From NCBI RefSeq assembly GCF_030272615.1, contig NC_081405.1:607953677-608017676 (forward strand): a stretch of 64,000 nucleotides of DNA, given 5' to 3'. A program made the translations under genes and the position numbers. This stretch comes from Cryptomeria japonica. Lineage: Eukaryota > Streptophyta > Pinopsida > Cupressales > Cupressaceae. Positions 23,481-35,310 of the stretch are shown one piece after another. The notes under the pieces were generated by a model, which was given only the letters and a program-made list of their open reading frames with translations, was not told where the DNA came from and made no database searches. Position 1 is the stretch's first letter, and each line of letters opens with the position of its first letter.

Positions 23481-24592
23481 AAAAACTTTAGTAGATCAAG
23501 AAAGAAATTAGAAAATAGAATGCTAAGGACTTAAAAAATATATTTGCATCAAAATCAACACTTCAAGATAAACTTATAGAAATTAATAATTTGATTATCA
23601 CTAATGGTATTGATAAGGATTCTTATTTGAAAATATCTTCAACTTCATCTTGAAGAAGTATTAAAAAGTGAGGAGATTTATTGGAGGCAAAAATCAAAGA
23701 AACTCTAGCTTAAAGAAGGTGATAGAAATACAATTTTTTTTCATTCTTTAGCCTCCATGAGAAAGGTTAATAATTCCATTTTTTACATTAGGGACTCTAC
23801 AGGTTGGGTCTTACATGATATTGACAAGATCTAGAAAGAGGGTGATATCTTCTTTTCTATTCTATTCATGACACCCAATACTAATTCCGCACTAGATTCT
23901 CAAGAGATCCTAGATTGTATTCCCTCTATTATATCTCAAAAAGACAATATTGATTTGTTTATACCCTTTCCTTTGGAAGAAGTGAAAAAGGTAGTTTTGT
24001 CAATGCAACTTGATAAAGCTTGGGGCCCTACTGGATTCACTGGATTGTTCATTAAGAAATGTTGGCATTTTGTTGGGAGGGATCTTTGGTTGGCCATATA
24101 AGAATCAAGGAAAAATAGGAATATCCTCGAACAATTGAATTTTACTCTTATCACCCTCATTCCAAAGTCCTCTTCAACTTCTTTTGCAAATTTTAGGCCT
24201 ATTTCTCTCTGCAACACCATATACAAGATCTCCACAAAGGCAACCTTGCTGAGGTTGTCTAAACTTATTCCCAAATTTGTCTCAAAAGAACAAGGAGGTT
24301 TTGTCCCGAGTAAAGAGATATAAGAGGGAGCAATGGTTGCACCTAAAATTCTTCATTTGATTAACCAAGTCAAATCACAAGTGATTATTCTCAAACTAAA
24401 CATGATAAAAGTATATGACAAGGTTAGCTGGGAATTCTTATCAAAAGTATTATTGAGATTTGGCTTCTCAAATTTGTGGGTAAAATGGATTAATTAATGT
24501 ATCTCAAGTGAAAATTTCTTAGTTATTGTTAATGGCACCCCTTGCAGTTTCTTCCCTTCCTCCTATGGTGTATAGTAGGGAGACCCTGAGTT
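23481..24592 (+). pseudogene. LINE2 reverse transcriptase, N-terminal half
   Basis: Readable blocks include LKEGDRNTIFFHSLAS, IPFPLEEVKKVVLSMQLDK, and GPTGFTGLFIKKCWHFV (the PGPDG-F region, altered). Next come FRPISLCNTIYKI, SKEQGGFVPSKEI (the QxGFVxGR block) and VYDKVSWEFLSKVL (the catalytic AYDxVxW block). The frame stops at GDPE near 24590, exactly where LINE1 continues with the LSPFLFIIMVE block. That block resumes at 33084. The disruption is insertion of copia material, not decay. Confidence 0.85.
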
Positions 24593-25693
24593 TATACAAA
24601 TGGTATAAAAGAAATCACCAAGAGCGTGGTATCCTAGGATTGATGGATACTTTTAGGAAATGGTTTCTAGAGAAGTAAGAGTGATCCTAGCCTTTATAAT
24701 AAACATGAAGGTACTAATATTCTCAGTATAAGTTTGCATGTTGATGATCTATTGTATATGGGTAGTAGTTCTAAGATGAAATATGAATTCAAAGTTTTTA
24801 TGATGCATGCATTTGAAATAATATATCTTGATCTCATTAAATATTTTCTTGGAATGGAGGTTTATAAGAGTAAGAATGAAATTTTTATTTGTCAAATAAA
24901 GTATACACAGGATATGCTGAAGAAATTTGATATGCTTGATTGTAATCCATCCTCTACTACAAGTTCTCATGGAGTTGTGTTATGTAGAGATGATGGTGAT
25001 GAATTAGTCGATGCGACAACTTATAGAAGTATTGTGGGAAGTTTGATATTTCTAACCCACACAAGCCCTGATATTGCAAATTCAGTTTCACTTGTTTCAA
25101 GGTATATGACAAATCCATCAGAAATAAATATGAAGACAACCAAGAAGATTTTGAGGTATGTGAAAGGCACTATAAATTTTGGTATTCATTACTACTCTTC
25201 TAAAATGTTAAATCTTGTTGGCTTTAGTGATTCATATTGAGGAGGTAGTATGAATGACCAAAAATCTATATCTAGAAATTGTTTCTCTTCTGGTTCTAGT
25301 TTAATTACCTAGAGCTAAAAAAAAGCAAAGTATTGATGTAGTTTAATCTACATAAGAAGAGTATGTTGCTATTACCTCAGTAGGTACACAAGATCTTTGG
25401 CTCAAAAAGGTTTTGGAAGAAATTGGAGAAAAGAAAATCCATCCTACAATGATTTATTGTGACAATGTGAGTGTCATCAAGCTAGCAAACAATCCGGTTC
25501 ATCATAGCAGGACAAAGATTTTTGATATGAAATATCACTTTGTTCGAGATTTGATACAAAAGAAAGAAGTTGAATTGAAGCATATAGACACCCGGGATTA
25601 GATAGTGGATATCTTCACCAAGGTAGTTGTAAAAGCTCATTTTTTGGCAGTTCAGGATAAGACCGTGAGCTCTCTCAGCATCAAGGGGGAGTA
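24593..25693 (+). pseudogene. copia RT-RNase H fragment A
   Basis: Starting just after the LINE break, the plus strand encodes the last part of copia RT: LHVDDLLYMGSS (the YVDD catalytic block with H for Y), KYFLGMEVYKSKNEIFI and KKFDMLDCNP. RNase H follows with SIVGSLIFLTHTSPDIA, RYVKGTINFGIHY and IYCDNVSVIKLANNP. It ends in a polypurine tract (25683-25691). The N-terminal two thirds of the element are missing. It is about as close to fragment C (26861-28477) as members of one family would be. Confidence 0.85.
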
Positions 25694-26039
25694 AGTGGAG
25701 AACTGATGCTTCTTGAGCATGCACATCCATGCATTACAATTTTTTTGGGCCTCACCATAAAACTAACATTCTCTACCATGCATTACTAAACTCTCAGTTC
25801 CACCACCAAATAGCTTACTTGGAGTTCCACTGTATTGCACCTTCATGTATCACTTTAGCTGCATAGCTTTTTTCTCAAGATAAATATAGAAGAATTCAAA
25901 TAATTTTTAAGTTTAGATAATTATTTTATCTCACATTAAAATAAAGCATGTTGCACATGCTACAAATTTTAGTGTTTTCTTGTTATATCATAGTTTTTCA
26001 ACTGCTAGTTCCAATATTAGCAAAATAATAAATACCATT
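25694..26039 (+). mobile_element. 3' LTR remnant of copia fragment A
   Basis: This sequence follows the polypurine tract AAGGGGGAG and contains TTACTTGGAGTTCCAC, echoing TTACTGGGAGTTCCAC of the related LTRs at 26.4 and 32.7 kb. It abuts the oppositely oriented LTR at 26040 with no TSD that I can identify. Confidence 0.5.
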
Positions 26040-26485
26040 TGTAGAAATTGAAACTCAAGAATTAAGAAACATAGAAGGAGAAAAAAGTTGGGCACAAACA
26101 CAAATCCTTTATTCAATTTTTTCAAAAATTGTTTACATTATGCTGCCTACTTCAAACATTACAATTGAGCAGTTTTAATAGAGGTTGTAGCCTCTACACC
26201 TATTTGTATTTTCAACATGCACTTCATGCATTACATGCATCATATTCAACTTACTACATGCACAACATGCTTTATTTGTAAGAAAAATAATAATAATAAC
26301 TATTTATCAAATTATTTTTCTATAATAAAGATTATTTGCATAAAGAAACAAATAGTCCTAAATATAGAACTAGAGGTGGGTTTCTTGTGCAGTGAGTTTA
26401 GCGGTGGAACTCCCAGTAAGCCTCTATAATGATGGAACTTCATGTTTCGATGGTGGAACTAATAGTTTAGAATTGGTTTCCAACA
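26040..26485 (-). mobile_element. copia LTR (minus), 446 bp
   Basis: On the minus strand a polypurine tract (26487-26494) precedes TGTTGGAAACCAATTC. The LTR ends CTACA at 26040, followed by a weak primer-site resemblance (ATGGTATT). An AATAAAGGATTTGTG poly(A) region lies near 26110. The 3' part matches 1308-1609. The internal flank 26495-26860 is the 3' end of the minus element; a frame with LTNMFKNLYKPKYSHV is open there but not recognised. Confidence 0.75.
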
Positions 26486-26860
26486 TACCCCCCCTTGATG
26501 CTAAGACTCACAATTTTATCTTGAACCTTTGAAAAAATGGATCTTCGCAACTCGATGTGGCCTTAAAAGATAAATTGATGTGGAAAAGTCCAAACTATTG
26601 CAACTCACTATGCAACATCAATCATAGCTAGAAGTCATCAACTACTTCACTTGAAGATCCAAACTGTGTTTGATCACTTCTTCTGTTCACATGTGAATAT
26701 TTAGGCTTGTACAAATTTTTAAACATATTTGTTAGATTTTGCAAATAGGATCCATCCATCCAACCATAATCAACATGCATACAACCTTTATTATATTTTT
26801 CATTCATCTCTCTATTCCAACATGATTTTTTACAATGATTCTTTAACCCACAAATTAAGA

Positions 26861-28477
26861 TAGTGAATTTTGTTTTATTAGCCAAGGCTGATTTTGAACC
26901 ATCATGTTTTGAAGATGCATGTACTAATGAGGTTTGGGTTCAAGCAATGAAAGAAGAGATGGATTTCATTCATAAGAATGACACTTGGGAGTTGAAAAAT
27001 CTTCCACATGACAAGAAGAAGATTGACACCAAATGGGTCTATGAGACAAATGTTAACAATCATGGGAGTGTTGAAAGACACAAAGTAAGATTAGTTGCTA
27101 AAGTCTTCACATAGAAGTATGGAATTGAATATGAAAATACATTTGCACTAGTAGCAAGACATGAGACCATTAGAATTCTGATTTAATTAGCAGCTTAAAA
27201 AAGTGGAGCATACATCATATGGATGTGAAAAGTGCCTTCTTGAATGGGTACTTTGAAGAGGAAGTATATCTAGAGCAGCAACAAGGTTTTGAAGTGGAAG
27301 GAAAAGATAATCATGTATACAAGTTGAAGAAGGCTTTGTATGGTCTAAAGAAAGCACCAAGAGTGTGCTATGCCAGGGATAATGGATACTTCCAAGAGAA
27401 TGGCTTCTAAAAAAGTAAGAGTGATCCTACCCTTTACTACAAGTAAGAAGGTACTGATATTCTTATCATAAGTTTGTATGTTGATGATCTATTATACATG
27501 GGTAGTAGTTATAAGATGAAAGATGAATTCAAAGTTTCTATGATGAATGAATTTGAGATGAAATTTCTTGGTCTCATGAAATATTTCCTTGGAATAGAGG
27601 TTTTCCAAAGTAAGGATGAGATTTGCATTTCCAAAACAAAGTATGCACAGGATATACTGAAGAAAGTTGACATGCTTGATTGTAATCCATCCCCCACTTG
27701 AAGTGCTCATGGAGTTGTGTTGTGTAGAGATGATGGTGTTGATTTAGTTAATGAGGAAACTTGCAAAAGTATTATGGGGAGCTTGATGTTTCTTACCCAC
27801 ACAAGGCCTGATATTGCATAGTCAGTTTCGCTTGTTTACCCACACAAGGCCTAATATTGCATAGTCAGTTTCTCTTATTTCAAGGTATATGACAAATCTG
27901 TCAGAAATACATATGAAGACACCCAAGAGAATTTTGAGGTATGTGAAAGGAACTCTAAATTTTGGTATTTATTACTACTCTTTTGAAAAGTTCAATATTG
28001 TTAGCTTTAGTGATTCAGATTGCGGAGTTAGTATGGATGACTGTATGTCTACATCTAGATTTATTGTTTTTCTTTTGGATCTGGTTTGATTACCTTGAGC
28101 TTGAAAAAGAAAAGTATTGTTGCCCTCTCATCTTCAGAGTAAGAGTATGTTGCAATTACCTCAGCAGGTACACAAGCGCTTTGGCTTAAAAACGTTTTAG
28201 AATAAATTGGAGAAAAACAAATTTAGCCTATAGTGATTTATTGTGACAATTTGAGTGCCATCAAGCTAGCAAAGAATTCGGTTCATCATAGTAGGACAAA
28301 TAATTTTGATATGAAATATCACTTCATACAAGATTTGGTATAGAAGAAAGAAGTTGAATTGAAGCACATAAATACTCAGGACCAGTTGACAGATATATTT
28401 ATCAAAGTAGTTACAAAAGCTCAGTTTTTGACACTACAAGATAGCATTATGATCCCTCTCAACATCAAGGGGGAGTA
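26861..28477 (+). pseudogene. copia RT-RNase H fragment C
   Basis: RT opens with CFEDACTNEVWVQAMKEEM, then TKWVYETNVNNHGSVERHK. IWMDVKSAFLNGYFEEEVYL is the first catalytic aspartate block, LYGLKKAPRVCYA follows, and LYVDDLLYMGSS is the YVDD core. KYFLGIEVFQSKDEICISK comes next. RNase H follows with GSLMFLTHTRPDIA, RYVKGTLNFGIYYYS and a broken end. A polypurine tract lies at 28467-28475. A 43-bp tandem duplication at 27795-27880 (ACCCACACAAGGCCT repeated) shifts the RNase H frame. Most internal stops are single-base changes. The Gag, protease and integrase are missing. Confidence 0.88.
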
Positions 28478-28818
28478 TGTGGATAATTGATTTTGTTCAT
28501 GCAACTCAAAGCTTATAATATTTTCTTAGCTTCCATTGACCAAGAACAACCATCCATCGATTAAAGCCTTTTCTTTTAATGGATTCATAGTTTTATTTAG
28601 TTATCAATAAAATTAGATTTCGATAATATGTGTTATCTGCTAGTTCTAAATTTTTGCTGAATAACGCATGTTGATGCTAGGATTTATTTTTATTTAGCTA
28701 ATCTAGTCTGTAGTGTATAGTTTGTTTAAATCTACAATTATTATTTTTTGTTCCAGCCAAATACATGCTATGCATGTTGTAGTTTTAATTGTTTATGCTT
28801 TGTATGAACAATGAATAC
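28478..28818 (+). mobile_element. 3' LTR of copia fragment C, left part
   Basis: The LTR starts TGTGGATAATTG two bases after the polypurine tract AAGGGGGAG. It is interrupted at 28818 by the element 28819-31362, whose TSD AATAC confirms the cut. The rest of this LTR should continue from 31368, where a poly(A)-like region AATAAAGGAATTTTGTG occurs near 31455. Confidence 0.65.
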
Positions 28819-31362
28819 TATTGGTGTAAATAAATATTCATTATGGATATTATTACACTTTACTTAAGTTTACTTAGGTACATGCATTTAATAGTAGTTA
28901 GGTATGAGACACTTTGGTGTTTGTGCCACATTGGGATAGTGTGTGTAGGAGAATTTTCACCTTTTATGGTGTTGATCTTATCTTGTTGTTACATTCCACC
29001 TCATGTGGAATATTATATTATTTCTCCTACCTACCCTTGTTTCTTATTGAGCCACATGTCATCTTTGTGTGCTCACATATCCATATAGTCTTTCCTATAT
29101 AAGAAGGCTCATCTACATTGTTTGTACGAACAATAATGGGCAATCATTGAACATCTTGTAATGATCCAGGTTATCATATTTTGCATATTAATGAGAATAC
29201 AATTTGTTCTTGTCATTATTTTTTCTCTCTTTTATACTTTTCATTGTGCCCTTGGTCTAGGTGGAGGTGGAGAATGAGGCTCCTCAATTGCAAGTGGACC
29301 CTCCACATGCATTCATTGCTACCACTTCCAATCCACAGACATTTCAGGAAGCATCAGGGGTTCCTGAGTGGGATCAAGCTATGGAGAAAGAGTATATTTA
29401 CTTGATGAGGAACAAAACATGGTATCCAAGCCATTAGAGTTTCATTGGTTTGCTAATTGAGAGAAATTTGATGCTATTTGGGGTTGTGTATTTTGGAGCT
29501 TTCTATTGAAGGTTATTATTGAAGCTTGATGGGTCAAATCTAAAGTTACCATTAGATTGAGGAGGTCCAAGAAAGTTAGTTTTGTCTTTTGTTTCATCTA
29601 AATCGGACTTCAAAGGCCAAATCTAGAGGCATTTGAAGTTTGAAGCTGTGACGAAAATTTTCCAGAAATGGTAATTTTGCAGGCAATTTTCAAATAGTGA
29701 TATCTCACTCATCCAAACTCCTTTTTTCGAGAAATTGTTTTTATTTTGGGATAGAATTTAGTGATTTGTATAATGGTGCAGGAGTTTTATGTTTTTCGGA
29801 TAAAGGGTTTTCAGAAATCATGAAATTCCGATTTTTACAACTTTCGAGGCTTCGTTTGGGCTCATATGGACTCCTTTTCAAGTGCCATTTTTTTTGAAAG
29901 TGCATAATTTTTCATCTACTTTCATAATCAGCCATTATTTTGTAGTGATTTTGAGTGGATATTGTACTTTTAGTATTTGGTCTTTTTTGTCCTATTTGGT
30001 ACTTATATTTTGCTTGGATCTCAGTTTAGATCACTAGTAGTATTGTTGAAGTCTCTTATATCTGATTTTGATAAGTTGTAAAGTTGAAATCAAAAGTCCA
30101 CTTTTCCATTATTTGTAAGTGCCAACATGATCTTTTATGGGGGGTCAATTGTTCATTTATATTTCTTGGTGAAATTTCATTCAGAGGCATCTTCATCTGC
30201 AATATTCTACAGGGCTTCTTTGTTGGTGGCATCATTTTCATGTTTCCACATTTGAATATTTTATCGTGATGTATGCTCTTGCTTGAGTAATGTTGTACTT
30301 GCACTATCATAAAGTGCCACACCTCTTTGTATCTTGTCTTTGTTGATTATTTGATGTAATCCTGTTGTACACGTAGATTAGGAATATCTTGTGAGACTTG
30401 GGCCATGGCTCTTGTGAGACTTGGATTCTACCAGTATTTTTGTCATTTATGAGTATCCAGATGATGCTCAAATCAGGTTGTCTCCATGCCTGATCTTGAT
30501 TTTGTTGCAATGAGTGATTCATCGTCATCAACATTGGTACCTAGTTTTGTCACACTTTGACATTATTGGTGTAGCATTGGCTCTCTTTCTTCCTTATGGG
30601 GAGGTATTTTTGTCAACATCATTGGACCATATTTGTAGGAGATTCGACATTGAGGGAGGGCTTGATGGTCTCTTCTTCTCTCTTATGGGGGGGACATATT
30701 TTTTTCTTCTTCTCATTCATCATTGAGAGCATTGTGTTCTTTCATCATCTCTCTTTTGGGGGAAGGCTTTTATTCTTTCATTCTCTATTTATGGGAGATT
30801 GCCTTTGCATTTGTTCATGGGTACCTATCATGGCCTAGTAGCCAGGACCCATCTTGCATTGTTGACTCAAGTCTTCATTCCCCTAAGTTGCACTTAAGGG
30901 GGGGTGTTGGTGTAAATAAATATTCATTATAGATATTATTACACTTTACTTAAGTTTACTTAGGTACATGCATTTAATAGTAGTTTGGGTATGAGACACT
31001 TGGGTGTTTGTGCCACATTGGGATAGTGTGTGTAGGAGAATTTCCACCTTTTATGGTGTTGATCTTATCTTCTTGTTAAATTCCACATCATGTGGAATAT
31101 TATATTGTTTCTCCTACCTACCCTTGTTTTTTATTGAGCCACATGTAATGTTTGTGTGCTCACATATCGATATAGTCTTGCCTATATAAGCAGGCTCATA
31201 TACATTGTTTGTATATACAATAATGAGCAATCATTGAACATCTTTTAATGATCCAATTAATCATATTTTGCATCTTGATAGAATAGAGTTTATTCCTATC
31301 ATCTATTTTATTCTCTCTTTTTTGTGCTTTCCATTGCCTCTAGATCTTGGCAAAATCTCACA
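28819..31362 (+). mobile_element. Non-autonomous, internally deleted copia-derived LTR element (D)
   Basis: The right LTR (30905-31362, TGTTGGTGTAAAT..AATCTCACA) and left LTR (28819 to about 29255) are near-identical over ~430 bp. The pentamer AATAC flanks the unit at 28814-28818 and 31363-31367. A G-rich polypurine tract (30896-30904) precedes the right LTR. The left LTR loses its last ~25 bp and any primer site. It runs straight into a short copia pol piece (29262-29430, with FQEASGVPEWDQAMEKEYI). The remaining ~1.45 kb is non-coding and contains four degenerate ~75-85-bp units with purine tracts near 30598, 30684, 30757 and 30795. Confidence 0.85.
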
Positions 31363-31367
31363 AATAC

Positions 31368-31679
31368 TTATTTTTAGCTTTGAATTATTTTATTAGAGAA
31401 ACTAGAAAACTTTATTTATAAGGGACCGCTATATTTTTGTTTATCAATCTTCAATAAAGGAATTTTGTGTGCAGTCTGTGAAAACATGGATACTTTGTTT
31501 TACTCTTAATTGTGCTTTCTTGTTTCTGTAATTTTTTTATTTTTGTTCTTGGTTGCTCTTTGTTATTTTACTCATTAATCAGTTGGCTCTAAGGACATAG
31601 GGCAGCTTCAAAATTCTACAAGTGACAACTAGCAAGGAAATTTTAAATGCAGTAGCATATGGTCAAAATTAAGGGGAAG
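31368..31679 (+). mobile_element. Continuation of the fragment C LTR and following internal remnant
   Basis: This lies between the right TSD of element D and the polypurine tract AAGGGGAAG at 31671-31679. The first ~110 bp fit as the end of the LTR begun at 28478 (poly(A)-like AATAAAGGAATT). The rest is non-coding internal sequence of the next element. Boundaries are approximate. Confidence 0.4.
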
Positions 31680-32157
31680 TGTTGGAGGGTAATTTATCCC
31701 AGTTCCACCATTAAACATCACACCTCAACCATGAGCTCAGTTTCCACTATTTATAGCTGCAGTCTCACCATCTTCAACTAGATGTTACCATCATGCAACA
31801 TTGTCATGCATTGTCAGTTGTAATCCTCCGAATAATGCATAAATCTTGAATAGGTTATTAGATAGTTAACATGCACTGACGATGCACTATATTGCAAGCA
31901 ATTCATCCCATCTTTAGTTAAAAATTTAGGCATTTTTTACAAGTAGTTTGCATATATAAATAACAAAAAATCATGCTTCATTTCATCGTTTATCTTCTAG
32001 TCACCATGTTGAATGAATTTGCATGCAATGCATGTTATAGTCTATTGTAACGGTCATGACCTGTATAAAAAGAGAGGCTTATTGTTATTTGAGATACATC
32101 AAGAGGACAAAGGCATAATGTAATTCATTGCTTTAATTGAATAAAGATCTATTTGTG
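31680..32157 (+). mobile_element. copia-type 3' LTR (E), ending at its poly(A) site
   Basis: The LTR begins TGTTGGAGGGTAATTT right after a polypurine tract (31671-31679). A TATA-like CTGTATAAAAAGAG lies near 32060. AATAAAGATCTATTTGTGT marks the presumed end of the R region, and similarity to a plus-oriented LTR stops there. It abuts a minus-oriented LTR. Confidence 0.6.
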
Positions 32158-32320
32158 TAAAAAAATAATTTTTTTTTATAAATAAGTATTATTCGCATAA
32201 CAAACTAAGAATCCTTAATAAAGCACTGGAGGTGGGTTGCTTGTGCATTGAGCTTAGCGGTGGAACTCTCAATAAGCCTATGTAATCATGGAGCTCAAAG
32301 CTTATCATAAACTCTCCACA
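32158..32320 (-). mobile_element. copia LTR (F, minus), truncated
   Basis: On the minus strand a polypurine tract (about 32323-32331) precedes TGTGGAGAGTTTATG at 32320. About 160 bp of LTR follow, including TTGAGAGTTCCACCGC, then truncation at the junction with LTR E. Sequence 32332-32700 is the 3' internal part of the same minus element. F and the plus LTR at 32711 form an inverted pair about 390 bp apart. Confidence 0.6.
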
Positions 32321-32710
32321 TACTCCCACTTGATGCTGAGACTCACAATTTGATCTCTAAGCTTTGAAAAAATAGATCTTTTTTCCAAATTCTTGCAACT
32401 CACTCTACAAGTCATTTTTCTCATTCATGAGAGATCACAAAAGCTTCCCTTTATTTCTTTAAAGAAGGGTCATGACACTTCAACGTGCCATTATATCAAG
32501 CAGTCATCAACCATTTGTCTTGAACATCCAAACTATGATCTACCCATATATCTGTTCACATGCAAACACGTCGGCTTATACAACCTTTTGAAGATATTTG
32601 TTAACTTTTGCCAATAGGATCCATTAATCCAACCATATTCAATTCGCATACAACCTTTCTTAGATTGTCCATTCATTTATTTGTTTCCTCTATTTTCATT
32701 TCATGTTTTA

Positions 32711-33076
32711 TTTGGAGAGCTGATGTTGAGCTCCGAGTTCTATTGTTACATAGGCTTACTGGGAGTTCCACCGCTAAACTCACCGCACAAACAACCTACC
32801 TCCAATTATTTATTTAGGACTGTTAGTTTGTTATGTGAATAATTTTTATTTTAGAAAAATAGTCTTATAAATAGTTTTTATTATTATTTAGGTTCCGAAT
32901 AAAGAATGTTGTGCATGCAGTTAGCTGAATATTGTGCATGTAATGCATGAAGGGCATGTTTTAAATATGAATAGTTGTAGATGTTGCAACCTCTATAAAA
33001 ATTGCTCAATTGTAATGACGTTTGAAGTAGGTAGCATAATGTAAACAATTTCTAAAAAAATGAATAAAGGATTTGT
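32711..33076 (+). mobile_element. copia LTR (G, plus), ending at its poly(A) site
   Basis: The start TTTGGAGAGCTGATG corresponds to TGTGGAGAG in LTR F. TTACTGGGAGTTCCACCGC matches the 26.4-kb LTR. It runs through GAATAAAGGATTTGTGTTA and then passes straight into LINE2 RT coding sequence at about 33081. The ~50 bp that follow this point in the 26-kb copy (GTGCCCAAC..) are absent. Confidence 0.65.
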
Positions 33077-33080
33077 GTTA

Positions 33081-35310
33081 TTTTTTATTCATTATTATGG
33101 TTGAGACATTGAGTAGATCAATTTCATCTCTCCATCTCAAAGGTTTATGACAAGGTATTAAGTTACATCACATGCATATTTCTAAAACTCACATTCTCTT
33201 TGTAGATGATACTTTTCTTTTTGGAGAAGCATCTTTGCGGGAGGTGAAGATCATGAAACAAGCCATTGAAAAAAAACTACATTTCGGGCCAAAAAGTTAA
33301 TGCTTCTAAGTCTAATATTTTTTGCCTAAATTTCTCCCCCTTCCTCTTGATGAAATTGTCCAACTTTCTTGGTTTAAGTTTGAGTCACTTTCTTGCAAAT
33401 ATCTAGGTATCAGTCTTTTTGTTGGGAGGAACAATAGTAGTTTTTGGACCTTGGTTTCCTCCTCCATCCTCAATGGAATTTCTTCATGGAAGAACTCTTG
33501 GCTCTCTCTTGAAAGTTGGATTCTCATTATTATATCAATGTTGTAATCAATCCCCAACTATATATTGTTAGTGCTTCCAATTACAAAAGGAATTCTCTTA
33601 TCTATTGAATCCAACCTTAAACATTCCATTTGGAAAGGAAGTAGAGAAAAGAACGGAAAATCTCACCTTCTAGATTGGGATAAATGATGCCTGCCCAGAC
33701 TAAAAGGGGGTGCTGGTATCCACAATTTACTCTTGAGGAACATGGCATTGGGAGAAATATTGGATTGCAAAATATTTTCTACCAAGTTGAAATGGGCTTC
33801 TATTATTTTTTCAAAATATCTACATTCCCTTGAACCTTTAGAATCTTTACAACTTCAAACCTGCCTTAGGGATCTCAGATGTGGAATTTTCTTTTGAATT
33901 ATAGAAAACTTCTTCTACCTTATCATTCCTGGGTCATTGGTGATAGAAAAAAAGACCTTTTTTGGGAGGACTCATGAAATGGACACCCTCCTTTTATGTC
34001 TATCACTGTTGTCCCAAACTTAAATAGCTTCTCAAAGATTGTTGGGGTTTGAAGGTTTTGGACTACTTCACTATTAGTTATTAGAATGGAGCTCCTTTTT
34101 TTAATTGGAAAGATTTCCCTCAGGTTGATGCACCTCATTTGCAGAAATCTTCATTACCTAAGGTCCTTGCTCAACATTGAATCCACTTGTCTAATCAACA
34201 AGATACATTAATTTGGACAAAGGCTAAATCGGGTTCATACTTAATAAAAGGGGGTTATGAAATTCTTAGTAGGAATTCCCAATTTCTCTTTCATAGGAGA
34301 TGCTTTTCCTTTTGTTGGACAAATGTAGGGTTGCCAAAAGTGAGTGCATTTTCTTGGCTTGTGCTTAAGGATAGGATTCTCACAAGTGCAAGGTTTCTCA
34401 CTTGGTTATCTCTCCTCCCTTTCATTGTGTTCTCTGTAAAATGGAGTTGGAAACCATGGATCATCTTCTTTTAAATTGTCCTTTTGCATATCAATGTTGC
34501 TCATGGCTTTGTCACAAACTCCAATAGCTTAGTCCATTTCACTCCAAACTTATCATGGTTTTTGAAGCATGGCGAAGATTGTATAAGGATTCCTTCTTTT
34601 CTTCTCTATGGGAATTTTCTCTAGCTATTCTCATTTGGCACTTATGGTGGGAAAGGAATAAGAAGATTTTCAAGAGGAAAAAGAATGATGTCTCTCATGT
34701 AATTGTTAATATAGAAAACTTTGTTTTGGAGGTTGTTAAAGCTCATATGTCCAAATCCAAAAACTTAGATTCCCCTCTAACCTCATGGGATGATACAATC
34801 CTTAAGGAATGGAAGGGAATTTCTCTCCCCTTCAAAGCCAATCTATTAAAGAATTCCACTAGGATGTATAAGAGAAGAGATGTTAAATAGAAACCTCTTA
34901 ATTATCCCTTCTAAAAATTGAATTCTTACAACGCAGTCAATGATAAACTTGGCATTTCAGGGGTGGGTTTTGTTATTCCTAATTCTAGGGATGTAATATT
35001 AGTGGTGGGCATGAGAAGGATCCCAAATATTACCAAAAATGTGGCATAAGTAATAGCTTTAGTACATAGCCTAGGAGTGGCATGTGAATATGGGACTAAT
35101 AATCTGGTTATAGAAAGAGATGCCTATAATATCATTTCGGCTCTTAAAATATTTGAAACTCCTAGTTGGAATGTTAATTATGTCCTTCAAGAGGCTTGGA
35201 TTCTTCTTCAAAAATTGTAGGCATATTCAATTTATCACTACTTTAGAGTAGAAAATAGAATCGTAGATGCTCTTGCAAAAAAGAGAATGGGGTCTTAGAG
35301 CATGTTCCCA
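33081..35310 (+). pseudogene. LINE2 reverse transcriptase C-half, zf-RVT and RNase H
   Basis: The frame resumes with LFIIMVETLSRSISSLHLKG, aligning with LFIIMVEAFSKLI of LINE1. ILFVDDTFLFGEAS is the catalytic FVDD block. CKYLGISLFVGRNN, WKGSREKNGKSHLLDWD and a zf-RVT stretch (HCVLCKMELETMDHLLLNC) follow. LWEFSLAILIWHLWWERNKK is next, and RNase H contains GVGFVIPNSRD, VIERDAYNII and VENRIVDALAKKR. Stops and small frameshifts are scattered. The domain order and spacing equal those of LINE1. Confidence 0.88.

Noticed and set aside
28843-31189. Pairs of near-identical small open frames
   Set aside because: They are the same frame in the left and right LTR of element D, not duplicated genes.
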